Source: Scatosoma sp045594025
Lineage (GTDB): Bacteria > Bacillota > Clostridia > Christensenellales > Borkfalkiaceae
DNA length: 41,530 bases
Direction: 5' to 3'
Assembly (NCBI GenBank): GCA_045594025.1
Contig: JAZNXS010000010.1
Location: 1-41,530, forward strand
Of the stretch, positions 1 to 7,510 are shown one piece after another. A program made the translations under genes and the position numbers. The notes beneath the pieces are model-generated. The model was not told the origin of the DNA. It worked only from the letters and a program-made list of their open reading frames with translations, and searched no databases. The first letter of the stretch is position 1. Each line of letters starts with the position of its first letter.

Positions 1-27
1 TATTTTTTCCTCTAAATACCTTTAAAA

Positions 28-303
28 TTATTTAATAGAGGGAAGAAGTTTTTCAACGTCTGCATGGGGACGAGGGATTACGAGCGTTGCGATAACTTCG
101 CCAAGTGCCGTAGCTGCTGCCGTACCTGCTTCTACTGCTGCCTTCACTGCGCCTACGTCACCACGTACCATAACGCTTACCAAACCGCTACCAATCTTTT
201 CGCTGCCGATAAGTACAACGTTTGCTGCCTTTACCATTGCATCTGCTGCTTCGATTGCTGCTACAAGACCTCTGGTTTCTACCATACCTAATGCTTCCAT
301 CAT
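28..303 (-). CDS. BMC-H microcompartment shell protein, PduA/EutM-like
   Basis: A 91-aa single BMC-domain protein that would assemble into hexamers tiling the facets of a bacterial microcompartment. The sequence follows the PduA/EutM pattern closely: EALGMVETRG at the N-terminus, AADAMVKAANV, the pore loop EKIGSGL, the VRGDVGAVKAA helix start and a VIPRPH..VEKLLP C-terminal strand and helix. The Ser of the KIGSGL pore loop is the residue that lines the small polar pore in PduA. Two ATGs are adjacent (301-303 and 298-300). The first is placed better after AAGGAG at 315-320, but starting at the second would remove only one residue. It is the last complete gene of the rhamnose/BMC operon before the window edge. 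The remaining 27 bases downstream show nothing recognisable. Very sure of the family; its exact pdu/eut name is not assignable. Confidence 0.96.
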   Translation of the reverse strand: MMEALGMVETRGLVAAIEAADAMVKAANVVLIGSEKIGSGLVSVMVRGDVGAVKAAVEAGTAAATALGEVIATLVIPRPHADVEKLLPSIK

Positions 304-383
304 AATTGTTAAATCTCCTTAATTTTTTTTATTTTTATTTTTTATTTTTTGTGTTTTGGGGCTAGGCCGCTATCAGTGAGAGC

Positions 384-704
384 CTATCCTCTTAATTTGT
401 CTTTGCCAAGCGCGCTTAAATGAGCAAACCACTCAATTTCTTCGCTTTGGCGTGCAATCACCTTGTGGGTGATGTACAGATCACGTTTTTCCGCTTCGGC
501 TTTGCCCGCTTGAACCGCCGCTTCCACTGCCGCCGCGCTGCCTTCTACCTTGATCGCCATGACCAAAGGCACACGCGCAGAATCGCCTGCCGCGGGTTTG
601 TTTTTATCGATCGCCACGACTTTTACGTCCGCAGCTTTCGCCATAGCGTCTGCAACCACAATCGAGGTTGCAAAGCCGAATACTTCTATCATGCCAAGTG
701 CCAT
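384..704 (-). CDS. BMC-H shell protein with extended pore loop
   Basis: A 106-aa single BMC-domain shell protein (MALGMIEVFGF...AADAMAKAADV). Compared with the neighbouring PduA-like protein, about nine extra residues lie where the pore loop should be: after the IDK strand comes NKPAAGDSARVPL before the next strand MAIKVEG. The C-terminus (ITHKVIARQSEEIEWF) matches the usual last strand and helix. Shell proteins with a long NKPA-type loop are a known BMC-H subclass found beside PduA-like paralogues in deoxysugar-type microcompartments, so this is probably a second facet protein with a different pore. An AAAGGAG at 711-717 sits 6 bases before the ATG. It lies 80 bases upstream of the other shell gene and 84 bases downstream of the dehydrogenase gene. 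Confidence 0.94.
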   Translation of the reverse strand: MALGMIEVFGFATSIVVADAMAKAADVKVVAIDKNKPAAGDSARVPLVMAIKVEGSAAAVEAAVQAGKAEAEKRDLYITHKVIARQSEEIEWFAHLSALGKDKLRG

Positions 705-770
705 ATTTTTCTCCTTTGAGAGTTAAGTTTTGCTTTGTTTGGAGTACGATACAGTACGCATCTTCCTCAT

Positions 771-788
771 AAACGCATATATGCGTTT
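771..788. repeat. Perfect 18-bp palindrome directly after the dehydrogenase stop codon
   Basis: AAACGCATATATGCGTTT is a perfect palindrome that abuts the TAA of the dehydrogenase gene (789-791) and precedes the shell genes. In RNA it could form a 7-bp stem with a TATA loop. No U-run follows on the transcribed (minus) strand, so it is not a standard terminator in that direction. It may be an mRNA processing or stabilising hairpin, or a protein-binding site; the role is not determined. Confidence 0.5.
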
Positions 789-1991
789 TTACTTATTTAC
801 GAAGCAAATCTTAATCCCCTGCTGCGAAACGTTCACTTCCATCGCCTCGTTGAGTTTGTCGAGGGGGAACTCATGCGTGATCAGTTCCTTGATGGGAATG
901 TTCATTTCTCTTGCCTGACGAAGGAACGCCATCGTCGTGGGATAATCGTCTGCCGAATAATCCCAAGAGCCGACAAGGTTGATTTCCTTGTTACACATTG
1001 CAAAGTGAGGATTTACGTTATATTCGCCGTTGTTTACGAAGAAGCCCATTTCACAGAGCCCGCCGCCGCGACGGATATATTCGAAAATGTCCTTTGCTGC
1101 CGCAGGAGCGCCCGTGCACTGGAACGCGAAGTCTGCGCCTACGCCGTTTGCAACGCTCTTTACAAGCTTCACTCTTGCATCCAAGGTCGTTACTTCCTTG
1201 AAGTTGATGATCGTCTTTGCGCCAAGCTTTCTTGCCATTTCCAAACGCTTAGGCGTACCGTCGATTGCGATGATGTGGTTGATACCTGCCGCGCGCAAAA
1301 CGCTGATCATCACAAGCCCTACGGGGCCAAGACCTTGAATAAGCACCTTCGAATTGAAGTTGATAAGCCCCGTCGAGTTTGCTCTCTTCAATGCGTGTAC
1401 GCATACGCAAGCAAGCTCAAGCAGCATTCTTTCCTTCAAATCGAGGTCGTTTACTACGAAATAGGTAGAACCCTTACCGCGAATAAGCAAATATTCCGAG
1501 AACCAACCGGTGAAAGGGTTTGCATCGCTGTGCGGAATCAAACCGAATACGCCTTGCTTATCGCAGAGGTTGGTGTTTGCGGGATGATTACGGCAAACGT
1601 GGCATTCGCCACAGCTGATAACGCTGGTAACCAGCTTATCGCCGACTTTGATGGGTTTCCCTGCGGTATCGAATTTAATATTCTTACCGAGGTAAACGAT
1701 TTCACCCGTACCTTCATGTCCAAGCGTAACGGGGATAATCCCAAAAGGATCGGCCTTCCATTCGTGTACGTCCGTGCCGCATACGCCGCAGCCTTCGACC
1801 TTGACAAGAATATCATCGTCATTCAATGCAGGAATGGGATATTCTTTCACTTCGATCTTCTTTTGCGCGGTCAACATAGCAACTTTCGCCGTCTTAGGGA
1901 TCTTCCCTGCGCAAGAAGACTTCGCGCCGGTGCTTACTTCCCCAAGAATCTTACGGACAATACTTTCTATCTGAGCAGAAGTGATATCCAT
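789..1991 (-). CDS. Zinc-dependent alcohol dehydrogenase with N-terminal encapsulation peptide
   Basis: A 400-aa medium-chain dehydrogenase of the sorbitol/threonine dehydrogenase type. The GroES-like domain holds the catalytic-zinc residues Cys71 (in CGVCGTDVH) and His91-Glu92 (GHEGTG), and the structural zinc site Cys127, Cys130, Cys133 and Cys143. A Rossmann GLGPVG follows near residue 220. The first ~20 residues (TSAQIESIVRKILGEV) form an amphipathic helix, followed by a linker to the usual start of the fold near residue 35. That is the layout of a BMC encapsulation peptide. Inside the compartment it would reduce lactaldehyde or propionaldehyde to the alcohol and recycle NAD for the aldehyde dehydrogenase. 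Its ribosome binding site (2002-2007) overlaps the stop codon of the preceding gene. Iron-type alcohol dehydrogenases (PduQ) are more usual in this role. The exact substrate is inferred from context. Confidence 0.9.
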   Translation of the reverse strand: MDITSAQIESIVRKILGEVSTGAKSSCAGKIPKTAKVAMLTAQKKIEVKEYPIPALNDDDILVKVEGCGVCGTDVHEWKADPFGIIPVTLGHEGTGEIVYLGKNIKFDTAGKPIKVGDKLVTSVISCGECHVCRNHPANTNLCDKQGVFGLIPHSDANPFTGWFSEYLLIRGKGSTYFVVNDLDLKERMLLELACVCVHALKRANSTGLINFNSKVLIQGLGPVGLVMISVLRAAGINHIIAIDGTPKRLEMARKLGAKTIINFKEVTTLDARVKLVKSVANGVGADFAFQCTGAPAAAKDIFEYIRRGGGLCEMGFFVNNGEYNVNPHFAMCNKEINLVGSWDYSADDYPTTMAFLRQAREMNIPIKELITHEFPLDKLNEAMEVNVSQQGIKICFVNK

Positions 1992-2006
1992 ATGTATGTT
2001 TTCTCC

Positions 2007-3464
2007 TTATATAATTCTAAAATAGTCGGTCATAACACAGCGACGGAATCTTGTAAAGCTTCTCGCGCTGGTCAAGCCTTCGCCCGTAGGCCCTGCAATC
2101 GTGAACGTCGTATGACCTTCGCCACCGAACCCGATCCCTGCATACGAGGGTGCGTTCTTAACGAAAATCGTCGTTTCTACGGCTCTCGCAAAGCGAGTGA
2201 GATGATCGATGTTCTTCGAATGCATATGTGCCGTATGACGGTTGCCGTGTTCTGCCTTTACAGCAAGTTCGATCGCCTGATCGATGTTGTCTACGCGCAC
2301 GATGGGCAAAATGGGCATCATCAATTCGTGCTGTACGAACGGATGATCAAAATCCGTTTCGCAAATAATGCAACGAACGTCGGGCCCTACCTTCACGCCG
2401 ATCTTTGCCAAAAGCACAGCGGCGTCTCTACCTACGCAGTCACGGCTGACCGTCTTTTTCACAATACCCGTCTTGGGATTTTTAACGTCCACAAGTACGA
2501 TGTTTGCAAGCTTTGCCGCTTGTTCCGCCGTGATCTTATACGCGCCGTTCTTTTGCATTTCGGAAATCAGCTCGTCCGCGATATTTCTAAACGCGAATAC
2601 TTCCTTTTCCGCGATACAAGGCAAGTTATTGTCGAACGAACAACCGTCGATAATATCCTTCCCTGCCTTCTTGATGTCCGCCGTATCGTCTACGATAACG
2701 GGAGGGTTACCTGCACCTGCGCCGATTGCCTTTTTACCGCTGGAAAGCACCGATTTTACAACGCCGGGGCCACCCGTACATACAAGCAAACGAATGTTGG
2801 GATGCTTGTACATGATTTGCGCCGTATCCAGCGTGGGTTTTACCACCGACGCCACCAATACCGCAGGTCCGCCTGCCATTGCGCAAGCACGGTTAACAAG
2901 GTCTACCGCATAGTTGGAGGTTGCGATTGCATTAGGATGGGGATTAAAGACCACACCGTTGCCTGCCGCAATCATACCGATACTGTTACAAATAACCGTT
3001 TCCGAAGGGTTTGTACTGGGGGTGATACTGCCTACAACGCCAAACGGAGCCATTTCCGTTAACGTCAAGCCGTGATCCCCTGTCTTTGCGTGCGAAATAA
3101 TATCTGCCGTACCGGGCGTTTTGTCCGCTACGAGGATATGTTTCGCCGTTTTATGCGCTACGCGGCCCATTTTGGTTTCCGCAACGCCGAGGTTCGCCAT
3201 GATGGGCGCCTCTTTACGGCACAGGTCTCTAATGGCGGAAATTACCTTTTCACGCTCTTCTAAAGACATCGCCCGTACCGCTTTATAGCCCGCGGACGCC
3301 GCTTCGATCGCGTCGTTCATGTCCGCATATACACCGATCAGCTTTCTGCCGTTGTATTGCGTCGAATCCCAACTGCTATTCGCAACGGGCGCGCCGCCCT
3401 TGAGGTTTTTGATTACCGCGGCAACCACTTCCTCAATCTGGGCTTCAGTCCAATTTATAGCCAT
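2007..3464 (-). CDS. pduP: CoA-acylating aldehyde dehydrogenase, PduP/EutE type
   Basis: A 485-aa enzyme that would convert an aldehyde (propionaldehyde or lactaldehyde) plus CoA and NAD to the acyl-CoA inside a microcompartment. The N-terminal helix TEAQIEEVVAAVIKNL (residues 6-21) followed by a Gly/Ala/Ser linker is a typical encapsulation peptide. The body shows the family hallmarks: MAPFGVVGSITPSTNPSET, FNPHPNA, CTGGPGVV, GAGAGNPP and the catalytic Cys283 in FDNNLPCIAEKE. Length is normal for the family. AAGGAG precedes the ATG, and the TAA stop forms part of the next gene's ribosome binding site, which suggests translational coupling. It lies between the aldolase and the alcohol dehydrogenase, so the oxidising and reducing branches are adjacent. 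Preference for lactaldehyde versus propionaldehyde cannot be read from the sequence. Confidence 0.95.
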   Translation of the reverse strand: MAINWTEAQIEEVVAAVIKNLKGGAPVANSSWDSTQYNGRKLIGVYADMNDAIEAASAGYKAVRAMSLEEREKVISAIRDLCRKEAPIMANLGVAETKMGRVAHKTAKHILVADKTPGTADIISHAKTGDHGLTLTEMAPFGVVGSITPSTNPSETVICNSIGMIAAGNGVVFNPHPNAIATSNYAVDLVNRACAMAGGPAVLVASVVKPTLDTAQIMYKHPNIRLLVCTGGPGVVKSVLSSGKKAIGAGAGNPPVIVDDTADIKKAGKDIIDGCSFDNNLPCIAEKEVFAFRNIADELISEMQKNGAYKITAEQAAKLANIVLVDVKNPKTGIVKKTVSRDCVGRDAAVLLAKIGVKVGPDVRCIICETDFDHPFVQHELMMPILPIVRVDNIDQAIELAVKAEHGNRHTAHMHSKNIDHLTRFARAVETTIFVKNAPSYAGIGFGGEGHTTFTIAGPTGEGLTSARSFTRFRRCVMTDYFRII

Positions 3465-3508
3465 AGTTCTTTTCTCCTTGAAGTTCAGTGAGATGTATTA
3501 CGGGGTTG

Positions 3509-3609
3509 AAAAAAGTAGAGATGCGAGCAGTTCAAGGCGCCGCGAGGGCACGTACAAATCGTACGTAACCGAGTGGCAACGCCGAAATGCGACGCATATA
3601 TACTTTTTT
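3509..3609. repeat. About 100-bp imperfect inverted-repeat element between aldolase and pduP
   Basis: The outer arms AAAAAAGTA (3509-3517) and TACTTTTTT (3601-3609) are perfect complements. Inside them ATGCG (3521-3525) pairs with CGCAT (3593-3597), then partial complementarity continues (GCA, TTC and GGCG blocks on the left against matching blocks on the right). The tip is ACGTAC (3550-3555) AAATC GTACGT (3561-3566). The element fills most of the 143-bp gap between the two genes, overlaps the aldolase stop codon and contains no reading frame of note. It resembles a REP or MITE-type dispersed repeat and would fold into a long hairpin in the operon mRNA. Whether other copies exist in the genome is unknown. 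Confidence 0.65.
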
Positions 3610-4354
3610 ACTTACCGAGCGCTGCAAGAACCTTCTTCGTAATAGCCTCTACAAGTTCTGCATTGTTGCAGTTGCAGGGTTCTTCATCATATTCGATGCC
3701 GGGGTGACGGCCGGGAAGATTCATCTTCTTTCTCAAATCCATAAGCTTAGCAAGCTGATCACGGGAAATTTCGTGTACAGCGCCAAGGTCCATCGCGTGC
3801 TTGCAGATAACTGCGTTGAATTCTACTTCTTCCATAACGAAGAATGCCTTCGTAAGGTTGCAACCAACCGTCAAAGCGCCGTGGTTACGAAGCAAGAATG
3901 CGTCGTGGTCCTGAAGATAAGGATCAAGCGAATCGGGAATTTCCATCGTGGAGGGAGTACCGTAATCACAGGTAGGTACTGCGCCGATCGTCAAAACTGC
4001 TTCGGGAAGAACGTACTGATCAAGGTCGATATCCGCAACCGTGAATGCCGTAGCAACGGGAGGATGCGCGTGAACGACTGCGTTTACGTCAGGGCGTTCT
4101 CTGTACACTCTCATGTGCATTTTGATTTCCGACGAAGGGTTGAGTTTCCCTTCCAACTTTCTGCCGTCTCTGTCTACTTTGATAATCATATCAGGCGTCA
4201 AGGATGCCTTGGATACGCCCGTGGGGGTGCAGTAAAATTCGTTATCGCTAATTTTTACGGAAATGTTACCGTCGTTTGCTGCAACGAAACCTTTCTGCCA
4301 GAGCTTAAGACCTACTTCACAAATTTCCTTTTTAATTTCAAAAGGCGATTTCAT
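3608..4354 (-). CDS. fucA: Class II deoxysugar-phosphate aldolase with C-terminal encapsulation peptide
   Basis: A 248-aa zinc-dependent class II aldolase of the FucA/RhaD/AraD superfamily. It would split rhamnulose-1-phosphate (and probably fuculose-1-phosphate) into dihydroxyacetone phosphate and L-lactaldehyde. Visible signatures are NDGNIS (residues 27-32), the TPTGV phosphate loop, the catalytic-base region SSEIKMH (Glu76), zinc ligands His95 and His97 in HAHPP, and His158 in RNHGA. Family members usually end near residue 215. Here a Pro/Cys/Asn-rich linker is followed by an amphipathic helix, NAELVEAITKKVLAALGK, which is typical of a BMC encapsulation peptide. Comparable C-terminally tagged aldolases are known from fucose/rhamnose microcompartment loci of Clostridia and Planctomycetes. 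The rhaA and rhaB neighbours favour rhamnulose-1-phosphate as a substrate; dual use with fuculose-1-phosphate is likely. Confidence 0.93.
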   Translation of the reverse strand: MKSPFEIKKEICEVGLKLWQKGFVAANDGNISVKISDNEFYCTPTGVSKASLTPDMIIKVDRDGRKLEGKLNPSSEIKMHMRVYRERPDVNAVVHAHPPVATAFTVADIDLDQYVLPEAVLTIGAVPTCDYGTPSTMEIPDSLDPYLQDHDAFLLRNHGALTVGCNLTKAFFVMEEVEFNAVICKHAMDLGAVHEISRDQLAKLMDLRKKMNLPGRHPGIEYDEEPCNCNNAELVEAITKKVLAALGK

Positions 4355-4384
4355 AGTTTTTTTCCTTCCTTTTATATTATTTTT

Positions 4385-5575
4385 TTATTTTGTCAAATTT
4401 TGGGTGTCAAGCGCGATCATGTATTCCTCGTTGGTGGGAATCACGTACGTCTTGACGGGAGCGCCGTTTGCCGTGATGTCTGCAATCTCCCCTCTAGGGC
4501 AGCTTTGATTGAACGCTTCGTCAATCTCAATCCCCAAGAAGGACATATTTTTACAAACCTCTTCACGGAGCTGACGGTCGTTTTCACCGATACCTGCCGT
4601 GAATACAAGCGCGTCTACGCCGTTCATTTCGGCTACGTAAGAGCCGATAATTTTCTTGATGTTGTGGCAAAGAATCTTCATCGAAAGTTTTGCGCGATAG
4701 TTGCCTGCATCAGCTGCTGCACGGATATCTCTGCAATCACTACCGCAGCCCGAAATACCTGCCAACCCCGATTCTTTGTTGAGGATCTTATCCGCTTCTT
4801 CCGCAGTCAAGCCCTCTGCTTTTTGGATAAACGTTACTACCGTGGGATCGATCGCGCCGCTTCTCGTACCCATCGGTACGCCGTCCTGCGGCGTAAAGCC
4901 CATGGACGTATCCACCGCTTTACCGTTCACCGTCGCCGTAATGGAAGAACCGTTGCCAAGGTGGCAGGTGATAATCTTCGCATCCTTTTTACCGAGCAGT
5001 TCCGCCGCCTTTGCCGCAACGTATCTGTGCGACGTGCCGTGGAACCCGTAACGGCGAATCTTATGCTTTTCATAAAGTTCGTAAGGAATGGGATAGATGT
5101 ACGCGTAATCTTCCATATTCGAATAGTAGGAAGTATCGAACACACCGACGTGGTTTGCCTTAGGCATAACCTCTTTACAAGCCTTAAAGCCGCTGATTGC
5201 GGGAGGCCCATGCAAAGGGTTCAAACCGACGATGCTTTCCAAGTATTCCATTTCCTGATCGCCAAGGACGGAGGACGTCCTCAGCTTTTCGCCGCCGTGT
5301 GCAAATCTGTGCCCTACAGCAGGAATTTCTTCCACACTGGCGATAACCCCTTTCTCCTTATCGGTAAGCAAGGAAAGCACGCACTCGATTGCCGCTTTAT
5401 GATCGGGGAAATCCGCATTTGCTTTGTAATCGGGGCTATTCGGACGCTTGTGCGTCACAATGCCGTCAATGCCGATTCTTTCACAGAGCCCCTTTGCCAA
5501 CACTTCGTTTGTATCCATATCGAAGAGCTGGTACTTCAAAGAGGAGCTACCTGCGTTTACAACGAGAATTTTCAT
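4385..5575 (-). CDS. ackA: Acetate/propionate kinase family protein (AckA-like)
   Basis: A 396-aa ASKHA-superfamily acyl kinase making ATP from an acyl phosphate, the energy-yielding end of the pathway. It has the N-terminal VNAGSSSLKYQL, Arg90 in GHR, GVFDTSYYSNM, RRYGFHGTSHRYV, CHLGNGSS, MGTRSGAIDP, FTAGIGEN and a C-terminal TNEEYMIA segment, so it looks intact. Two substrate-site positions differ from typical acetate kinases. GHRVVHGGE reads GHRFAHGGE, putting Ala92 where a Val lines the acetate pocket, and PLHNP reads PLHGP. A larger pocket would suit propionyl or lactoyl phosphate. AAGGAG sits just upstream of the ATG, and the gene is 20 bases downstream of rhaA. No phosphotransacylase is present in the window. 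The kinase family is certain, the substrate is not. Confidence 0.93.
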   Translation of the reverse strand: MKILVVNAGSSSLKYQLFDMDTNEVLAKGLCERIGIDGIVTHKRPNSPDYKANADFPDHKAAIECVLSLLTDKEKGVIASVEEIPAVGHRFAHGGEKLRTSSVLGDQEMEYLESIVGLNPLHGPPAISGFKACKEVMPKANHVGVFDTSYYSNMEDYAYIYPIPYELYEKHKIRRYGFHGTSHRYVAAKAAELLGKKDAKIITCHLGNGSSITATVNGKAVDTSMGFTPQDGVPMGTRSGAIDPTVVTFIQKAEGLTAEEADKILNKESGLAGISGCGSDCRDIRAAADAGNYRAKLSMKILCHNIKKIIGSYVAEMNGVDALVFTAGIGENDRQLREEVCKNMSFLGIEIDEAFNQSCPRGEIADITANGAPVKTYVIPTNEEYMIALDTQNLTK

Positions 5576-5595
5576 TTCTTTCTCCTTATCTATAA

Positions 5596-6837
5596 TTATC
5601 TTTGAGAAATAACTTCTTTCTCAAATCTTTCTACCTCATCCCACCAATCTTCGCAAAGCCCTTGGCGACGGAGGTATTCATCCCAAACGTCAGCGAAAGG
5701 AAGATACTTCACTCTTTCATGCATATAGAACACTTTCGTGAAATTTCCTTCGTCCTGCAACTTCTTCATTTCTGCATACGGTTGAAGAATAGCGCTGAGC
5801 AATGCTTTTTGCATGGAACGAACACCCGTTACCCATGCGCAAAGACGGTTGATGCTTGCGTCGAAATAGTCAAGCGCAACGATTACCTTATCGTCTGCGT
5901 CGTTACGAATGATTTCTTTGGAAAGTTCTTTCAGCTCGTCGTCCACTACGATAACGTGGTCGGAATCCCATCTAACGGGACGGGATACGTGAAGCTGTAC
6001 TTTATCATAGAAAGCAAGCATGGAAGGAATCTTATCGGAAACGACTTCCGTCGGGTGATAGTGACCGGTGTCGAGCAAGCAACAAATGCCTCTCGTAGCC
6101 GCGTAGTTTTGATAGAATTCGTTGCTACCTACCGTGTAGCTTTCCACCCCGATACCGAATACCTTGCTTTCTACTGCGGGGATTACCCATTCCTTATCAT
6201 AGCCTTCCAACACTTCGTCCAAGGATTTCTTCAATCTAAGACGAGGACCAAGTCTGTCAGCAGGAATATCTTTCGTACCGTCGGGAACCCAAAGGTTGAT
6301 ACAGCAAGGGCTGCCCATTGCCTTACCGATTTCCGCCGCAATCTTCATACAAGCTTTACCGTGCTTTACCCAGAACGTTCTTACCTCTTCATCGGGGGAG
6401 GACAAGGACAAACCGTCCTTCATCATGGGATGCGAGAACCACGTGGGGTTGAAATCTACCCCTTCCAAGCCGTTTTCTTTCGCCCATTTTACCCAAGGCT
6501 CAAAGTGCTTATATTCGTATGCGTCACGGTCCACTTTACCCTTGTCTTCGCCAAGGATTGCATAGCAAGCGTGTACGTTTACACGCTTTTTACCAGGCAT
6601 CAATTTGAACGCTCTCGTAAGATCGGCAAACAATTCCTCAGGGTTTCTTGCTCTGCCAGGATAGTTACCCGTCGTTTGAATACCGCCCGAAAGGGAATCA
6701 CTACCGTCAAAACCGATAACGTCGTCCCCCTGCCAACAGTGTACGCTAACGGAAAGCTTAGAAAGTCTTTCCATCGCCGCTTCGGTATCAACGCCGAATG
6801 CCGCATACATTTTTTTCGCTTCTTCGTATCTGGACAT
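5596..6837 (-). CDS. rhaA: L-rhamnose isomerase
   Basis: A 413-aa cytosolic isomerase converting L-rhamnose to L-rhamnulose, a metal-dependent TIM-barrel enzyme. Family signatures run along its length: VSVHCWQGDDV near residue 30, GGIQTTGNYPGRARN, the GVDFNPTWFSHP segment, INLWVPDG, AVESKVFGIGVESYTVGS, LLDTGHYHPTE and HVSRPVRWDSDHVV. The last three carry the acidic and histidine metal ligands. Length and termini are those expected of RhaA and no truncation is apparent. AGAAGGAG lies 7 bases before the ATG. It sits between the SGNH hydrolase and the acyl kinase in the operon. Its presence with rhaB identifies L-rhamnose as at least one substrate of the pathway. Confidence 0.97.
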   Translation of the reverse strand: MSRYEEAKKMYAAFGVDTEAAMERLSKLSVSVHCWQGDDVIGFDGSDSLSGGIQTTGNYPGRARNPEELFADLTRAFKLMPGKKRVNVHACYAILGEDKGKVDRDAYEYKHFEPWVKWAKENGLEGVDFNPTWFSHPMMKDGLSLSSPDEEVRTFWVKHGKACMKIAAEIGKAMGSPCCINLWVPDGTKDIPADRLGPRLRLKKSLDEVLEGYDKEWVIPAVESKVFGIGVESYTVGSNEFYQNYAATRGICCLLDTGHYHPTEVVSDKIPSMLAFYDKVQLHVSRPVRWDSDHVIVVDDELKELSKEIIRNDADDKVIVALDYFDASINRLCAWVTGVRSMQKALLSAILQPYAEMKKLQDEGNFTKVFYMHERVKYLPFADVWDEYLRRQGLCEDWWDEVERFEKEVISQR

Positions 6838-6865
6838 AAATTTTCTCCTTCTATTTATATATCTT

Positions 6866-7504
6866 TTATTTTTCTATTCGTTCTTTAAAAACCTTCAACC
6901 ATTCGGTTGCGATTAAATTTGCCCCTGCGGGCGCAGGATGTACGCCATCGTATAAGTAATGCGCTGCGCCGTGCTTTGCCGCTTCTTCCTCTAAACGCTC
7001 CTGTAAAGGCAGGAATGTCAATCCGAATTCTTCCGCAAGTTTTTTCGCTATCTTTGCATACTCCTTAACCTCTAAGAACCTTTCCCATTTGTCTTCACCT
7101 GTCGTCGCCGCGCCCTCTAACACAAAAGGTTCGCAAATGATAATTTTGACGCTCGGCAATCTTTCCAAGGTTTCCCGTAACAAAAGTCTATACATGTTTT
7201 CCCATCTGGAAAGTTCGACTCCGTTACCGCTTCCGATTTCATGCCAGACGTCATTGACGCCGATTAAGATGCTGAGTACGTCCGGCTGCAAGTTCCATAC
7301 GTCTTTCTTTACTCTTGCATACAAATCCACGATGCGGTTGCCGCTGATACCGCGATTCACCACGTTATATTGTTCAGGGTTTTCCAAAAGCAACTCGCCT
7401 ACGATATCCCTGACGTAGCCGAAGCCGTAACTATAGATCGAATAATCTTCATCACGATTTCTGCCTGCGTCCGTAATAGAATCTCCAAAAAACAAAATTC
7501 TCAT
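6866..7504 (-). CDS. SGNH/GDSL-family hydrolase, probably an intracellular esterase
   Basis: A 212-aa SGNH hydrolase. Block I is FFGDSIT (nucleophile Ser9), block II Gly is in RGISGN, block III is GVND (Asn84) and block V is DGVHP (Asp186, His189), so the catalytic set is complete. There is no signal peptide or membrane segment, so it should act in the cytoplasm. Family members include carbohydrate O-acetylesterases, lysophospholipases and rhamnogalacturonan acetylesterases. Its place between rhaB and rhaA suggests removal of O-acetyl groups from imported rhamnose-containing sugars. That role is inferred from context only. Its ATG is 6 bases after the rhaB stop, with no clear ribosome binding site of its own, so translation is probably coupled to rhaB. 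Confidence 0.88.
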   Translation of the reverse strand: MRILFFGDSITDAGRNRDEDYSIYSYGFGYVRDIVGELLLENPEQYNVVNRGISGNRIVDLYARVKKDVWNLQPDVLSILIGVNDVWHEIGSGNGVELSRWENMYRLLLRETLERLPSVKIIICEPFVLEGAATTGEDKWERFLEVKEYAKIAKKLAEEFGLTFLPLQERLEEEAAKHGAAHYLYDGVHPAPAGANLIATEWLKVFKERIEK

Positions 7505-7510
7505 ATCAAA

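Noticed and set aside
735..3062. A 775-codon open frame on the plus strand opposite the dehydrogenase and pduP genes (also 3587-5605 and 5602-6888 opposite the aldolase, ackA and rhaA)
   Set aside because: They lie antisense to clearly conserved enzymes, have Cys/Arg/His/Phe-rich composition with no family features and lack ribosome binding sites. They are by-products of codon bias on the coding strand.
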